Assembly (NCBI GenBank): GCA_003551665.1
Contig: PUNE01000124.1
Location: 1 to 64,000 of the forward strand
Length of the DNA: 64,000 bases
Source: Halobacteroidaceae bacterium
GTDB taxonomy: Bacteria; Bacillota; Halanaerobiia; B1SED10-174
Direction of reading: 5' to 3'
Position numbers and translations under genes: made by a program. The notes under the pieces are model-generated. The model saw only the letters and a program-made list of their open reading frames with translations, was not told where the DNA came from and searched no databases. Below, piece after piece: positions 18,704-27,856 of this stretch. Positions within the stretch are counted from its first letter, which is position 1. Each line of letters opens with the position of its first letter.

Positions 18704-20038
18704 ATGCCGGTGGAAATTGCCGCTTTAGCGCCCCATCCCCCCATTATCATTCCCGAAATTGGTGGCGGGGAAAGGAAAAAAGTCTGGCAGACCGTGGAGT
18801 CCATGGAAGAGTTGGCCGGGGTTTTTGCCCGAGAGGAAGTGGAGGTTATTGTAACTATCAGTCCCCATGGTCCGGTTTTTTCTGACGTTGTTAGCAGCCT
18901 CCATGTTTCTCCCCTTGAAGGTTCTTTTGCCCCTTTTGGCAGACCGGAGATTAACATGACGGTTGAAATGGAAGAAGAGTTGAGTGAAAAGATAGAAAAG
19001 AGCATGAAAAGTGAGAATTTACCATTCCGTAAGCTAAGGGAGGAAGATTGTCGCCGTTATAGAATAACACCCGGGCTGGACCACGGAGTCCTGGTGCCCC
19101 TTTTTTTTCTCCTGGAACAGGGAGTTGATCTTCCACTTGTTCCAATAAACATTGGATTACTAAAATACGGAGAATTGATTGAGATAGGAGAAGCACTGCA
19201 AAGAGTTTTTGCGGAATATCCCCGGCGAATTGGTGTTATTGCCAGCGGAGACCTTTCTCATCGTCTTACCACCACTGCACCTGCAGGTTACAGCCCAAGA
19301 GGAGAAGAGTTTGACCAAAAGGTTATGGAAATTGTAAAACAGGGGGAATTAAGTGAATTAAAAAACCTGGATCCTGTTCTTATAGAAAAAGCGGGTGAGT
19401 GCGGCCTGCGACCACTTTTAATTCTTGCCGGGATCCTTTCTGGAATGGATATGGCTAGCCATGTTCTTTCCTATGAAGGACCTTTTGGTGTGGGTTATGG
19501 GGTTGCTTACTTTACCCCCAAAGATATACCCCCCCCGGACCTAGCAAGAGAGGCGGTGGAAAATTTCCTGGAAAATAAGGAGATTATGGAACCTCCCCGG
19601 GAGCTATCGAATTTTTATAGGGGCATGGCAGGGGCATTTGTTTCAATTAAAAAGCAGGATGGATCCCTGCGCGGTTGTATTGGAACCCTGGAACCCACAC
19701 AGGAAAATCTGGCTCGGGAGATTATCAGGAATGCTATCCAGTCTGCCTTTAAAGATCCCCGTTTTTCACCAGTGAGCAGGAGTGAGTTGCAGGACCTGGT
19801 TTTTTCCGTGGATATAATTCATCCCCCTGAACCTGTTGAAAGTATGGATCAACTTGATCACAAAGAATACGGGGTGATCGTGGAAAAGGGAGGCCAAAAA
19901 GGAGTCCTGCTTCCGGACCTGGAAGGAATTAATTCGGTGGAAGAGCAGCTGGAAATAGCCAGAATGAAGGCGGGTTTGACCGGGGTTTCCGATTTTTTGC
20001 TGAAAAGGTTTCGAGTTGAAAGGTTTATACAGGAGTGA
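18704..20038 (+). CDS. Memo-AMMECR1 fusion protein (AmmeMemoRadiSam system)
   Basis: The 444-residue product joins two domains. Residues 1 to about 260 are Memo-like, a relative of class III extradiol dioxygenases (ALAPHPPIIIPEIGGGE, SPHGPVFSD, IASGDLSHRL). Residues about 275-444 are AMMECR1, with the diagnostic LRGCIGT and the region AFKDPRFSPVSRSEL. The fusion is commonly encoded beside a radical SAM gene, as here. The chemistry is not settled; a metal-linked radical modification is the family proposal. The ATG at 18704 follows GGGAGGT; an earlier in-frame ATG lies before this site. Confidence 0.9.
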   Translation: MPVEIAALAPHPPIIIPEIGGGERKKVWQTVESMEELAGVFAREEVEVIVTISPHGPVFSDVVSSLHVSPLEGSFAPFGRPEINMTVEMEEELSEKIEKSMKSENLPFRKLREEDCRRYRITPGLDHGVLVPLFFLLEQGVDLPLVPINIGLLKYGELIEIGEALQRVFAEYPRRIGVIASGDLSHRLTTTAPAGYSPRGEEFDQKVMEIVKQGELSELKNLDPVLIEKAGECGLRPLLILAGILSGMDMASHVLSYEGPFGVGYGVAYFTPKDIPPPDLAREAVENFLENKEIMEPPRELSNFYRGMAGAFVSIKKQDGSLRGCIGTLEPTQENLAREIIRNAIQSAFKDPRFSPVSRSELQDLVFSVDIIHPPEPVESMDQLDHKEYGVIVEKGGQKGVLLPDLEGINSVEEQLEIARMKAGLTGVSDFLLKRFRVERFIQE

Positions 20039-20108
20039 ATATTTTTTTAGTTGCAGGCAGGAAGTTTGGTAAGTAGAGGGAATATAATAATGTTGGGAGG
20101 AAAAATCC

Positions 20109-21089
20109 TTGCAGGAAGCAGCCTTTTATAAGCCGGAAGATAAGGGTTTCCGCTGCGAATTATGTCCCCATTCCTGTTTCCTTGATACTGATTCAACTGG
20201 TCTTTGCGGGGTTCGAAAGAATATTGGTGATAAGGTGGTTGCCCTTAATTATGGTAAACTGGCTGCCCTTGCCCTTGATCCAATAGAAAAAAAACCCCTT
20301 TATCATTTTTTCCCGGGAAAATTCATTCTTTCAGCAGGTACATTCGGCTGTAATTTTAATTGTGGTTTCTGCCAGAACTGGGCTTTAGCCAGGGGTAAAG
20401 TTTCGACACAGGATATTACGAGATTGGACCTGCTTTCTCACGTCCAGAAGCCGGGCAATATTGGTCTGGCTTTTACCTATGCCGAACCCCTGATGTGGTA
20501 CGAATTTTTGCGGGAGGTGCTTCCCCGGCTAAAAGAAAAAGGGCAAAAAACTGTCCTGGTTACCAATGGTTATATAAACCCTGCTCCCCTGGAAGAAATT
20601 CTTCCTTTTGTAGATGCAGTGAATATTGATATCAAAACCTTTTCAACGGGAACCTATTTCCGCTACTGCCAGGGGAATTTAAACCGGGTTCTGAAAAATA
20701 CTGTTCTTTTTGCCAGGTCCTGTCACGTAGAAATTACCACCCTGATAATTCCAGGGGTTAATGACAGTAATGCTGAAATAGGGAGACTTGTGGACTGGAT
20801 TTACGAAAACCTGGGAAAAGAGACCCCCTTCCACCTGTCCCGCTATTTCCCGGCTTTCAAATTTACCACACCTCCTACCAGCATATCTAAACTGGAGGAG
20901 CTTTACCACCTGGCAGGAGAAAAGCTATCCTATGTATACCTGGGAAATATCGCAGATGTGCGTTATCAGCATACCTATTGTCCAGGGTGCGGCTATGTGG
21001 TAATCAAGAGAGGTTTTCCAATTGAAATCGATCTTGAACAGGGAAACACCTGCCCCAGTTGTGGGCAGTTCATCAATATAATCAATTGA
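20109..21089 (+). CDS. AmmeMemoRadiSam system radical SAM enzyme
   Basis: The radical SAM cluster motif CNFNCGFC is at residues 81-88, followed by QNW, as in the PflA-like family linked to Memo and AMMECR1. The N-terminal region has more cysteines (CELCPHSC, LCGVRK) and the C-terminal region has CPGC and CPSC pairs, which could bind further metal. GNIGLAFTYAEP and VTNGYINPAPL are further family marks. The start is TTG after GGGAGGA. It lies 70 bp after the Memo-AMMECR1 gene and 12 bp before the GTPase-like gene. The substrate is unknown. The product is 326 residues. Confidence 0.92.
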   Translation: MQEAAFYKPEDKGFRCELCPHSCFLDTDSTGLCGVRKNIGDKVVALNYGKLAALALDPIEKKPLYHFFPGKFILSAGTFGCNFNCGFCQNWALARGKVSTQDITRLDLLSHVQKPGNIGLAFTYAEPLMWYEFLREVLPRLKEKGQKTVLVTNGYINPAPLEEILPFVDAVNIDIKTFSTGTYFRYCQGNLNRVLKNTVLFARSCHVEITTLIIPGVNDSNAEIGRLVDWIYENLGKETPFHLSRYFPAFKFTTPPTSISKLEELYHLAGEKLSYVYLGNIADVRYQHTYCPGCGYVVIKRGFPIEIDLEQGNTCPSCGQFINIIN

Positions 21090-21101
21090 GGAGGGACTTA
21101 A

Positions 21102-22418
21102 ATGAAACAAAAAGTTCTAATTATGGGAGCAGCCGGGAGGGATTTTCATAATTTTAATACCTACTTCCGCGACAACGAAAATTATGAGGTGGTTGCCTTT
21201 ACAGCAACCCAGATACCGGATATCCACGGTAGAAAGTATCCTGGAACGCTGGCAGGACCACTTTACCCCGATGGGATTCCCATTTATGATGAATCTGAAA
21301 TGGTTCGCCTGATCAAGGAAGAAAAAATTGACCAGGTTGTATTTGCTTACAGTGATATTTCTCATCAGGAAGTAATGAACAAAGGTTCAGTGGCCATGGC
21401 TGCCGGTGCGGATTTCCGGTTAATGGGACCTGATACAACCATGCTGAAGGCCAATGTTCCTGTAGTTGCTGTCTGTGCTGTCAGAACTGGAGTTGGCAAG
21501 AGCCAGACAACTCGCCGGGTAGCAAAGATAATGCAGGACGAAGGGAAAAAAGTAGTTATAATCCGCCATCCAATGCCCTATGGCGACCTGGCCAAACAAA
21601 CCTGCCAGCGATTTGCTGATTATGATGACCTGGATAAGCACGACTGCACCATTGAAGAACGAGAAGAATATGAACCCCATATTGACAATGGTTTTGTTGT
21701 TTTTGCAGGTGTTGATTATCAGGAAATCCTGAAAGAAGCCGAAAAAGAAGCAGATGTTATTCTCTGGGATGGAGGGAATAATGACCTGCCCTTCTTCCGT
21801 CCCGACCTGTTCATTACCCTGGTTGATCCCCACAGGCCTGGCGACGAACTGTCCTACTATCCTGGTGAAACAAATCTGCGCATGGCTGATGTGGTGGTGA
21901 TTAACAAGATCGAAACCAGCTACCCCGAAAAAGTTGAACAGGTGCGGGTCAATGTCCGTAAGGCCAACCCTGATGCAATTGTTGTAGAGGCAGCCTCCCC
22001 CATTTTTGTGGAAAATTCTCAGGAGCTAAGCGGAAAGAGGATCCTGGTAGTAGAGGATGGTCCAACACTGACCCATGGAAACATGGCTTATGGAGCGGGA
22101 GCTATTGCCGCTCGCAAGTATGGAGCAAAAGAACTTGTTGATCCCCGCCCATACGCTGTTGGTTCATTAGTTGATACTTTTGATAAGTACAACCACCTTT
22201 CCGATATTTTGCCAGCAATGGGCTACGGGCGAAATCAGATGGATGAACTTGAGGAAACAATTGCCCGGGCCGAAGCTGATGCAGTTTTAATTGGGACTCC
22301 CATTGACCTGCGGCGGCTGGTGAAAATTGATAAACCAGCCTACAGGGTTCGGTACGAATTGCAGGAAATTGGAGAACCGAATCTTAAAGACCTTATCCTG
22401 AAGCGGCTTTTCCAATAA
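21102..22418 (+). CDS. Cyclic 2,3-diphosphoglycerate synthetase-like GTPase-fold protein (COG2403)
   Basis: The 438-residue product opens with a Rossmann-like segment (VLIMGAAGRDFHNFN), then has a P-loop-like AVRTGVGKSQTTRR near residue 130, VILWDGGNNDLPF, and VVINKIET, an N-K-x-E/D-like base-recognition motif. This is the pattern of COG2403, which includes archaeal cyclic 2,3-diphosphoglycerate synthetase. Whether the bacterial protein makes that compound is unknown; it could be a GTPase with another substrate. The gene ends the three-gene unit with the AmmeMemoRadiSam genes and is followed by a strong terminator. AGGAGGG precedes the ATG. Confidence 0.8.
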   Translation: MKQKVLIMGAAGRDFHNFNTYFRDNENYEVVAFTATQIPDIHGRKYPGTLAGPLYPDGIPIYDESEMVRLIKEEKIDQVVFAYSDISHQEVMNKGSVAMAAGADFRLMGPDTTMLKANVPVVAVCAVRTGVGKSQTTRRVAKIMQDEGKKVVIIRHPMPYGDLAKQTCQRFADYDDLDKHDCTIEEREEYEPHIDNGFVVFAGVDYQEILKEAEKEADVILWDGGNNDLPFFRPDLFITLVDPHRPGDELSYYPGETNLRMADVVVINKIETSYPEKVEQVRVNVRKANPDAIVVEAASPIFVENSQELSGKRILVVEDGPTLTHGNMAYGAGAIAARKYGAKELVDPRPYAVGSLVDTFDKYNHLSDILPAMGYGRNQMDELEETIARAEADAVLIGTPIDLRRLVKIDKPAYRVRYELQEIGEPNLKDLILKRLFQ

Positions 22419-22420
22419 AG

Positions 22421-22457
22421 AAAAAACCCTGCAGTTGTTGAACTGCAGGGTTTTTTT
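22421..22457. terminator. Bidirectional terminator between convergent genes
   Basis: AAACCCTGCAGTT and AACTGCAGGGTTT form a 13-bp perfect stem with a 4-base loop. It has seven T on one side and a run of A on the other, so it can end both the COG2403 gene and the aldo/keto reductase gene. Confidence 0.92.
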
Positions 22458-23415
22458 ATCCAAATTTTTTCACCGCCCTGGTGATCCTGGTCATGATGTC
22501 TTCAGTTATTTTTTCCTTAACAGAAACAGCTTTGATATTTTCTTCAATTTGATCCTTGTTGGTGGCACCAAAAACAACGGAATTAACCTTTTGATTTTTT
22601 AAACACCAAGCAACAGCAAGCTTTGACAGTGAACTATCAAGGTTATGGGCAATTTCTTTTAATTCATCGATTATTTTTAGATTCTTTTCTTCCAGGTAAC
22701 CTTCCTGGGAAAGCCACTGGAATTTACCGATGCGACTTCCCTTGGGGATGCCCTCCTGGTATTTTCCAGTAAGGACGCCTGCATAAAGGGCATAATAGGT
22801 AGTTAACCCCATACCATATTTGGGATACAGGGGGGCATATTCCTCTTCAACCCTTTTTCGGGAAAAGATGTTATACTTAACCTGCTCGACCAGTGGAGGG
22901 ACTGCGTTTAACTCCCGGGCAGCATTGTAAGCCTTCTCGATCTGACTTCGCGACCATTCCGAAGTTCCCCAGTAGCGAATTTTTCCTTCGTGGACCAGGT
23001 GGTCCATGGCCCGCACTGTTTCATGGATTGAAGTATCAGGATCGTAACCATGGCAGTAAAGGATGTCTACATAATCAGTTCGCAGCCGACGCAGGCTATT
23101 ATGAAGGCCATCAACGATGTGCTTATGGTTAAGTCCTTTCTGGCTTGGCTTGGTTCCCCCGTACATTACCTTGGTGCCGATAATGAACTGGTCCCGGGGT
23201 ACATAGCGCATAAGTTCCCCAATAATTAGTTCGGCCTTACCCAGGCCATACTGTTCGGAAGTGTCAATATAATTAATTCCTCCATTCAGTGCTGCTTCAA
23301 GGCATTCCCAAATAGTATGCAGGTTGTCATGCTGGCAGAAAAAACTGTACTGCGAAGAGCCCAGGCCGAGGGCACTGACCTTTAACCCAGATCTACCTAA
23401 AGAATTATAGTCCAT
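22456..23415 (-). CDS. Aldo/keto reductase
   Basis: An NADPH-dependent oxidoreductase of the aldo/keto reductase superfamily, close to the potassium-channel beta-subunit-like group. The catalytic tetrad can be placed: Asp51 and Tyr56 in NYIDTSEQYG, Lys in IGTKVMYGG and His in LYCHGYDPD. VDILYCHGYD and RYWGTSEWS are group motifs. The substrate cannot be deduced. It stands alone, convergent with the upstream gene and divergent from tdh. The ATG has AAAAAGGAGG upstream. The length, 319 residues, is normal. Confidence 0.93.
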   Translation of the reverse strand: MDYNSLGRSGLKVSALGLGSSQYSFFCQHDNLHTIWECLEAALNGGINYIDTSEQYGLGKAELIIGELMRYVPRDQFIIGTKVMYGGTKPSQKGLNHKHIVDGLHNSLRRLRTDYVDILYCHGYDPDTSIHETVRAMDHLVHEGKIRYWGTSEWSRSQIEKAYNAARELNAVPPLVEQVKYNIFSRKRVEEEYAPLYPKYGMGLTTYYALYAGVLTGKYQEGIPKGSRIGKFQWLSQEGYLEEKNLKIIDELKEIAHNLDSSLSKLAVAWCLKNQKVNSVVFGATNKDQIEENIKAVSVKEKITEDIMTRITRAVKKFG

Positions 23416-23614
23416 AACAGCCTCCTTTTTGCAGGTTATAATTTATCTTATTAACTAAAAATCAAAAAAATCCTGTTTCCAGTTGCAAAACTTATTAAAG
23501 GGTTTGAACCTTTTTTACCGTAATTATATGCAGAGGGAATTGTGATTTCAAGGCAATGCATCCCGAATGGTTTGCCTTCTTGCATCAATATTATGAGGTG
23601 AGGAGTGATCTTTT

Positions 23615-24652
23615 TTGGCAACAACAATGAAAGCACTGATGAAGAAAAATGCTTCGGCCGGAGCTTCCCTGGAACAGGTGCCCATCCCCAAGATTAAGGC
23701 CGGGGAAGTTCTGGTAAAGGTGAAGGCTGCGGCAATTTGTGGCACGGATGCACATATTTATTCCTGGGACCAGTGGGCTGACGCTAGAATAAAACCCCCC
23801 CTGATTTTTGGCCACGAGTTCTGCGGGGAAATAGTTGAGGTCGGACCAGGGGTAGAGGACCTGCAAAAAGGGACCGTTGTATCAGCTGAAGGCCACTTTA
23901 TTTGCGGGAAATGTTTTTTCTGCCGAACAGGCCAGGGACATATCTGCCAGGACGTGGAGATTATCGGGGTTGATACCGATGGTTGTTTTGCGGAATTTGT
24001 ACGGGTCCCTGCAGAGAACATATGGGTGATGGACCCCTCTGTTCCCGAGGATATTGCTGCCATCCAGGATCCGGTAGGCAATGCAGTCCATGCGGCTCTT
24101 ATTGATGAAGTTGTTGGGAACAATATTTTAATAACTGGATGTGGGCCCATTGGTCTGGCTGCAGTTGCTATCTGCCGGTTTGCAGGGGCTAAAAAGATTT
24201 TTGTAACGGATGTTAACCCTTATCGCCTGGACCTTGCTCGCAAACTGGGGGCTGATTTTGCCTATAACGTTACAGAAACGGGCTTTGTTCAGGAAGTTTT
24301 AAAAGAAACCAGAGGCCTGGGGGCTGATGTTTTCCTGGAAATGGCAGGAAAGGAGAAGGCCATCAACGACGGCTTTAAGGCCCTGCGCAAAGGGGGATGG
24401 ATTTCACTTCTGGGAATTACAGATGGCAATGTTAGCCTTGATATTAATGACGGACTTGTTTTCAAGGGGGCAAAACTCTACGGAATAAACGGGAGATTGA
24501 TGTTTGACACCTGGTACAAGATGGAAGCCCTTTTAACATCAGGGCTGGATTTAAAACCCCTTGTAACTCACTCCTTTTCTTTTGAAGAATTTGAAGAAGC
24601 CTTTGAACTGGTTCTTTCCGGTTCTTGTGGCAAAGTGATTCTATACCCGTAA
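23615..24652 (+). CDS. tdh: L-threonine 3-dehydrogenase
   Basis: Tdh oxidises L-threonine to 2-amino-3-ketobutyrate with NAD. It is a zinc-dependent medium-chain dehydrogenase: CGTDAHIYSWDQWA near residue 42 carries the catalytic Cys and the threonine-dehydrogenase signature, GHEFCG the zinc-site His, and four cysteines in CGKCFFCRTGQGHIC hold the structural zinc. The nucleotide site is GCGPIGLAAV. The TTG at 23615 is placed 8 bases after GGTGAGGAG; an ATG four codons later is possible. kbl follows, completing threonine breakdown. Confidence 0.95.
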   Translation: MATTMKALMKKNASAGASLEQVPIPKIKAGEVLVKVKAAAICGTDAHIYSWDQWADARIKPPLIFGHEFCGEIVEVGPGVEDLQKGTVVSAEGHFICGKCFFCRTGQGHICQDVEIIGVDTDGCFAEFVRVPAENIWVMDPSVPEDIAAIQDPVGNAVHAALIDEVVGNNILITGCGPIGLAAVAICRFAGAKKIFVTDVNPYRLDLARKLGADFAYNVTETGFVQEVLKETRGLGADVFLEMAGKEKAINDGFKALRKGGWISLLGITDGNVSLDINDGLVFKGAKLYGINGRLMFDTWYKMEALLTSGLDLKPLVTHSFSFEEFEEAFELVLSGSCGKVILYP

Positions 24653-24664
24653 GGAGGATCCAAG

Positions 24665-25843
24665 ATGACAGATGGAAAAATGGATTTTATCGGTCAGGAA
24701 CTGCAGAAATTAAAGGAGGAAGGGCTTTACAAGGAAATTAAGACCCTTGAAAGTTCTCAGGGAGCATGGGTGCAGATTAAAGGAGAGAAAGTCCTTAATT
24801 TCTGTTCAAATAATTATCTTGGTTTTGCAGCCCATGATAGGATAAAAGAGGCTGCGAAAAAAGCAATCGATAGGTACGGAGTAGGGCCGGGTGCAGTCCG
24901 GCCAATTGCCGGAACAATGACAATTCACGAGGAACTGGAAAAGGAACTGGCAGAATTCAAAGGGGCTGAGGCAACCCTGGTCCTTCAATCAGGATTTTGC
25001 GCAAATCTTGCTGCCATCCCCGCTCTGGCCGAAAAGGGCGATACCATTATCAGTGATGAACTCAACCATGCCAGTATAATTGATGGCTCCCGCCTGAGCA
25101 GAGCAAACAAAAAAGTTTATCCCCACAACGACATGGAAGGACTGGAGAAGGTTCTCCAGGAAACCCCTGAAGGGAAAAAACTCATTATAACAGACGGGGT
25201 TTTCAGTATGGATGGGGATATTGCCCCCCTGCCGGAAATAGTTGAACTGGCCGAAAAGTATGGAGCAATGACCTTTGTTGACGACGCTCATGGCGAAGGA
25301 GTTGTTGGGCGTTCCGGGCGGGGAATAGTTGATCACTTTGATCTCCATGGCCGGGTAGATGTCGAAGTGGGTACCTTTTCCAAGGCTTTGGGTGTTATGG
25401 GAGGGGTAATTGCAGGGAGCAGGGAACTAATCGAATACATTATCCAGAAGGGTAGACCTTTTACCTTCAGTTCTGCCCTGACAGTTCCCGATACTGCAGC
25501 CACGCTGGAAGCCGTTCGGATTCTTTCCGAAAGTGATGAACTGGTAGAAAAACTCTGGGATAATGCCCGCTACTTCCAGAAAGGAATCAAAGAGATTGGC
25601 CTGGATACAGGCGTGACGGAAACTCCAATTACTCCGGTAATGATTGGAGAGGCCCACCAGGCCGCGGAATTCAGCAAACGCCTCCTGGAGGAGAAAATTT
25701 TCGCCCAGTCTATTGGTTTCCCCCTGGTGCCCAGGGGGAAGGCCAGGATCAGGGTTATGATCTCTGCTACTCACAGTAAATCCGACCTTGACTTTGCCCT
25801 GGAGAAATTCAAGAAAATCGGCAGAGAGCTAAAGCTTGTTTAA
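24665..25843 (+). CDS. kbl: Glycine C-acetyltransferase (2-amino-3-ketobutyrate CoA ligase)
   Basis: Kbl splits 2-amino-3-ketobutyrate with CoA into glycine and acetyl-CoA. It is a PLP enzyme of the alpha-oxoamine synthase family. Visible are [22 protein letters not shown] (Asp and His at the cofactor) and [12 protein letters not shown], whose Lys binds PLP. At 392 residues the length is normal. It follows tdh by 12 bp, so the pair should act together. The family also includes 8-amino-7-oxononanoate synthase, but the context favours Kbl. Confidence 0.94.
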   Translation: MTDGKMDFIGQELQKLKEEGLYKEIKTLESSQGAWVQIKGEKVLNFCSNNYLGFAAHDRIKEAAKKAIDRYGVGPGAVRPIAGTMTIHEELEKELAEFKGAEATLVLQSGFCANLAAIPALAEKGDTIISDELNHASIIDGSRLSRANKKVYPHNDMEGLEKVLQETPEGKKLIITDGVFSMDGDIAPLPEIVELAEKYGAMTFVDDAHGEGVVGRSGRGIVDHFDLHGRVDVEVGTFSKALGVMGGVIAGSRELIEYIIQKGRPFTFSSALTVPDTAATLEAVRILSESDELVEKLWDNARYFQKGIKEIGLDTGVTETPITPVMIGEAHQAAEFSKRLLEEKIFAQSIGFPLVPRGKARIRVMISATHSKSDLDFALEKFKKIGRELKLV

Positions 25844-25877
25844 AAAAAGGCGGGGCCAATTTGAGCCCCGCCTTTTT
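25844..25877. terminator. Bidirectional terminator after kbl
   Basis: GGCGGGGC and GCCCCGCC form an 8-bp GC-rich stem flanked by A and T runs. It serves the kbl gene and the convergent CPBP-like gene. Confidence 0.92.
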
Positions 25878-26586
25878 ACATGGAAAAATATTCCCATCCC
25901 ACTGCATACACGGTTAGCCCGGCTTTAACCAGGGTCAGGTAAACTACACCCGGCCAAAGGCTTTCCCGACTGATATAGCAGTAGTAGAGGCCGAGGGCAA
26001 GAACAAAATGAAATATTGGCCACCCGGAATGGAGGGGACCCCAGAAGATTGCAAAAAAAACTGAGCTCAGGAAGGCTCCGCTGAAGGTTCCCCACTTGCG
26101 GTGAAAGTAACCCCCGATTATGGCTCGAAAATAAAGCTCTGTTCCCAGGGCAGGGAGGAAAAAGAGGGCACTGTAGCCGATAAGGTAGAGGAAGGATACC
26201 GGTAAATCTTCAGCACCACCAATGGAGAAAACAGGGGAAAAATCCGGTGGGCTCTCCCCTGCCGTAAGAGGGTAATTGATCAGGAAAATAGCAAGCAGAA
26301 CCATGGGTATGCCCAGTTTCAGGCCTAGGACAGCCCCAGTTTTTAATTTTTCCAGGGTCAAACCAAGGTAAGGAGGGGGGACTTCGTACAAGAAAAAGAG
26401 CCAGAAAAAAACAATCCCAAAAAAGATAAGATATCCCCCGACTGGGAACAAAAAGCCGATAAAGTGTTCTCCTTCAACCAGAACCTCATGGGCCCAGAGG
26501 GACAGTTCCCGGGTAAGGAAGAAAATAAACTGCAGGATTATTATGTCTTTTATATTCCAGAGTGAATGTTGAGTTATTTTGACCAT
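25876..26586 (-). CDS. CPBP-like membrane protein with an altered active site
   Basis: The 236-residue product has about seven hydrophobic segments. The C-terminal half resembles the CPBP (Abi) intramembrane protease family: LGTELYFRAIIGGYFHRKWG stands where EE-x3-R is expected, and FFAIFWGPLHSG where F-x3-H is expected. The first Glu of the motif is Thr here, and the last segment (LWPGVVYLTLVKAG) lacks the usual His or Asn. It may therefore be inactive as a protease or have another role. It lies alone and divergent from cdaA. The start ATG has TGAGGTG upstream. Confidence 0.65.
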   Translation of the reverse strand: MVKITQHSLWNIKDIIILQFIFFLTRELSLWAHEVLVEGEHFIGFLFPVGGYLIFFGIVFFWLFFLYEVPPPYLGLTLEKLKTGAVLGLKLGIPMVLLAIFLINYPLTAGESPPDFSPVFSIGGAEDLPVSFLYLIGYSALFFLPALGTELYFRAIIGGYFHRKWGTFSGAFLSSVFFAIFWGPLHSGWPIFHFVLALGLYYCYISRESLWPGVVYLTLVKAGLTVYAVGWEYFSM

Positions 26587-26690
26587 TTTTTCACCTCAAA
26601 GAAAAGCTTAGACATCGGGGGTTGATTTCCCTTCTGGAAAGGACTTTTTAGTAACCATGTGGAAATAATATTCAAAGGAGAAGGGTGCTT

Positions 26691-27476
26691 ATGTTCTGGA
26701 CTGCTGCCATCAGGGATATTATTGATATTTTAATTGTGGCCTATGTTTTCTACCGACTGATTCTGCTTATCAAGGGAACCAGGGCGGTAGAACTACTCAA
26801 GGGGCTGGTTGTCCTGTTTATTACCGCCCTGGTTAGTGACTGGCTGGGTTTTACAACCATCAGCTGGATACTCCGGAATGTAATGACCTTTTTGGTTGTT
26901 GCCCTGCCCATTGTTTTTCAGCCTGAACTTCGCCGGGCTCTCGAACACCTTGGCCGGGGAAGATTTTTCAATCCCGGAGCAGTAGACCGAGAAAGGACGA
27001 GCAGAGAAATTGCCTCGGCTTCGTTTACTCTCTCCGAAAAGGGCTGGGGAGGAATAATCGTAATAGAGAGAGAAACCGGATTAAAGGATTATATTGAAGA
27101 GGGGACAATGCTGGATAGTGAAATTTCTGCCAATTTGCTTGTGGGGCTGTTTTCTCCACAAAACCCCCTGCATGATGGAGCAGTAATAATCAGCAATGGA
27201 AGAATAAAAGCGGCTTCCTGTGTGCTTCCACTGGCAGAAACAAGCAAAATGAAAGGACCTGTGGGGACAAGGCACCGGGCAGGCATTGGAATTACTGAGC
27301 ATTCAGATGCTCTTGCCCTGGTTATTTCTGAAGAAACCGGAACTGTAAGCCTGATTGATTCCGGAAGGATGCGCCGCTTTTTTGACCAGGATAGCCTGAA
27401 GGAAAAACTGGAAAAGGAAATGAAAAGGGTGCTTGACGAAAAGAATATTTTCCGTCAGTGGAGGGTTAATGTATGA
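26691..27476 (+). CDS. cdaA: Diadenylate cyclase CdaA
   Basis: CdaA makes the second messenger c-di-AMP from two ATP at the membrane. About three membrane segments occupy residues 10-80. The cyclase domain follows with the two required motifs DGA (HDGAVIISNGR) and RHR (GTRHRAGIGI). The ATG at 26691 (MFWTAAIRD) is chosen over an in-frame GTG at 26685, which lies too close to AAAGGAG. The gene overlaps cdaR by ATGA, and glmM follows, the conserved Firmicutes arrangement linking c-di-AMP to cell wall and osmotic control. Confidence 0.95.
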   Translation: MFWTAAIRDIIDILIVAYVFYRLILLIKGTRAVELLKGLVVLFITALVSDWLGFTTISWILRNVMTFLVVALPIVFQPELRRALEHLGRGRFFNPGAVDRERTSREIASASFTLSEKGWGGIIVIERETGLKDYIEEGTMLDSEISANLLVGLFSPQNPLHDGAVIISNGRIKAASCVLPLAETSKMKGPVGTRHRAGIGITEHSDALALVISEETGTVSLIDSGRMRRFFDQDSLKEKLEKEMKRVLDEKNIFRQWRVNV

Positions 27477-27856
27477 CCGAGGACAGGAAGTTAAAATTAA
27501 CAGCCCTTTTACTTGCCCTACTCCTCTGGCTATATGTTAGTGGTCTGGGGTGGCCAATTTTTGGACTTGTTGATAATGATCCCGAAAGGAAGGTTATCAG
27601 TATCCCCCTGCAGGTTGAAAACCTCTCTGAAGGCCTGGAAACCAATTTGCTGCCCGAAAAGGTAAGGGTGGGAATTATTGACCCGGATTCTTCCGAGGAA
27701 GAACTTCAGAATTACCTTGGAGCATTTCTGGACCTGGGGTATGCAGTTCCAGGGGAATACTTGTTTCCAGTGGTCCTTGATAATCCCCAGGGTTGGGAAA
27801 TCGATTATGTTTCCCCCGAGAGTATCCAGGTTCGAGTCAGGGAGAAGGAACAGTAA
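27473..27856 (+). CDS. CdaR-like protein with a single YbbR domain
   Basis: CdaR is a membrane-anchored regulator of CdaA. This 127-residue product has one N-terminal membrane segment (LTALLLALLLWLYVSGLG) and one YbbR domain: ISIPLQVENLSEG, then PEKVRVGI, and the closing YVSPESIQVRVRE. Typical CdaR has three or four YbbR domains and more than 300 residues. Here the gene stops after one, and the next 299 bp hold no further YbbR sequence that I can read. It is coupled to cdaA by a 4-base overlap. Confidence 0.8.
   Translation: MTEDRKLKLTALLLALLLWLYVSGLGWPIFGLVDNDPERKVISIPLQVENLSEGLETNLLPEKVRVGIIDPDSSEEELQNYLGAFLDLGYAVPGEYLFPVVLDNPQGWEIDYVSPESIQVRVREKEQ

Noticed and set aside
20051..20088. Promoter before the AmmeMemoRadiSam radical SAM gene (TATAAT at 20083).
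   Set aside because: The -10 box is perfect, but no -35 box lies at a workable distance (TTGCAG is 26 bases away). Cotranscription with the Memo-AMMECR1 gene is simpler.
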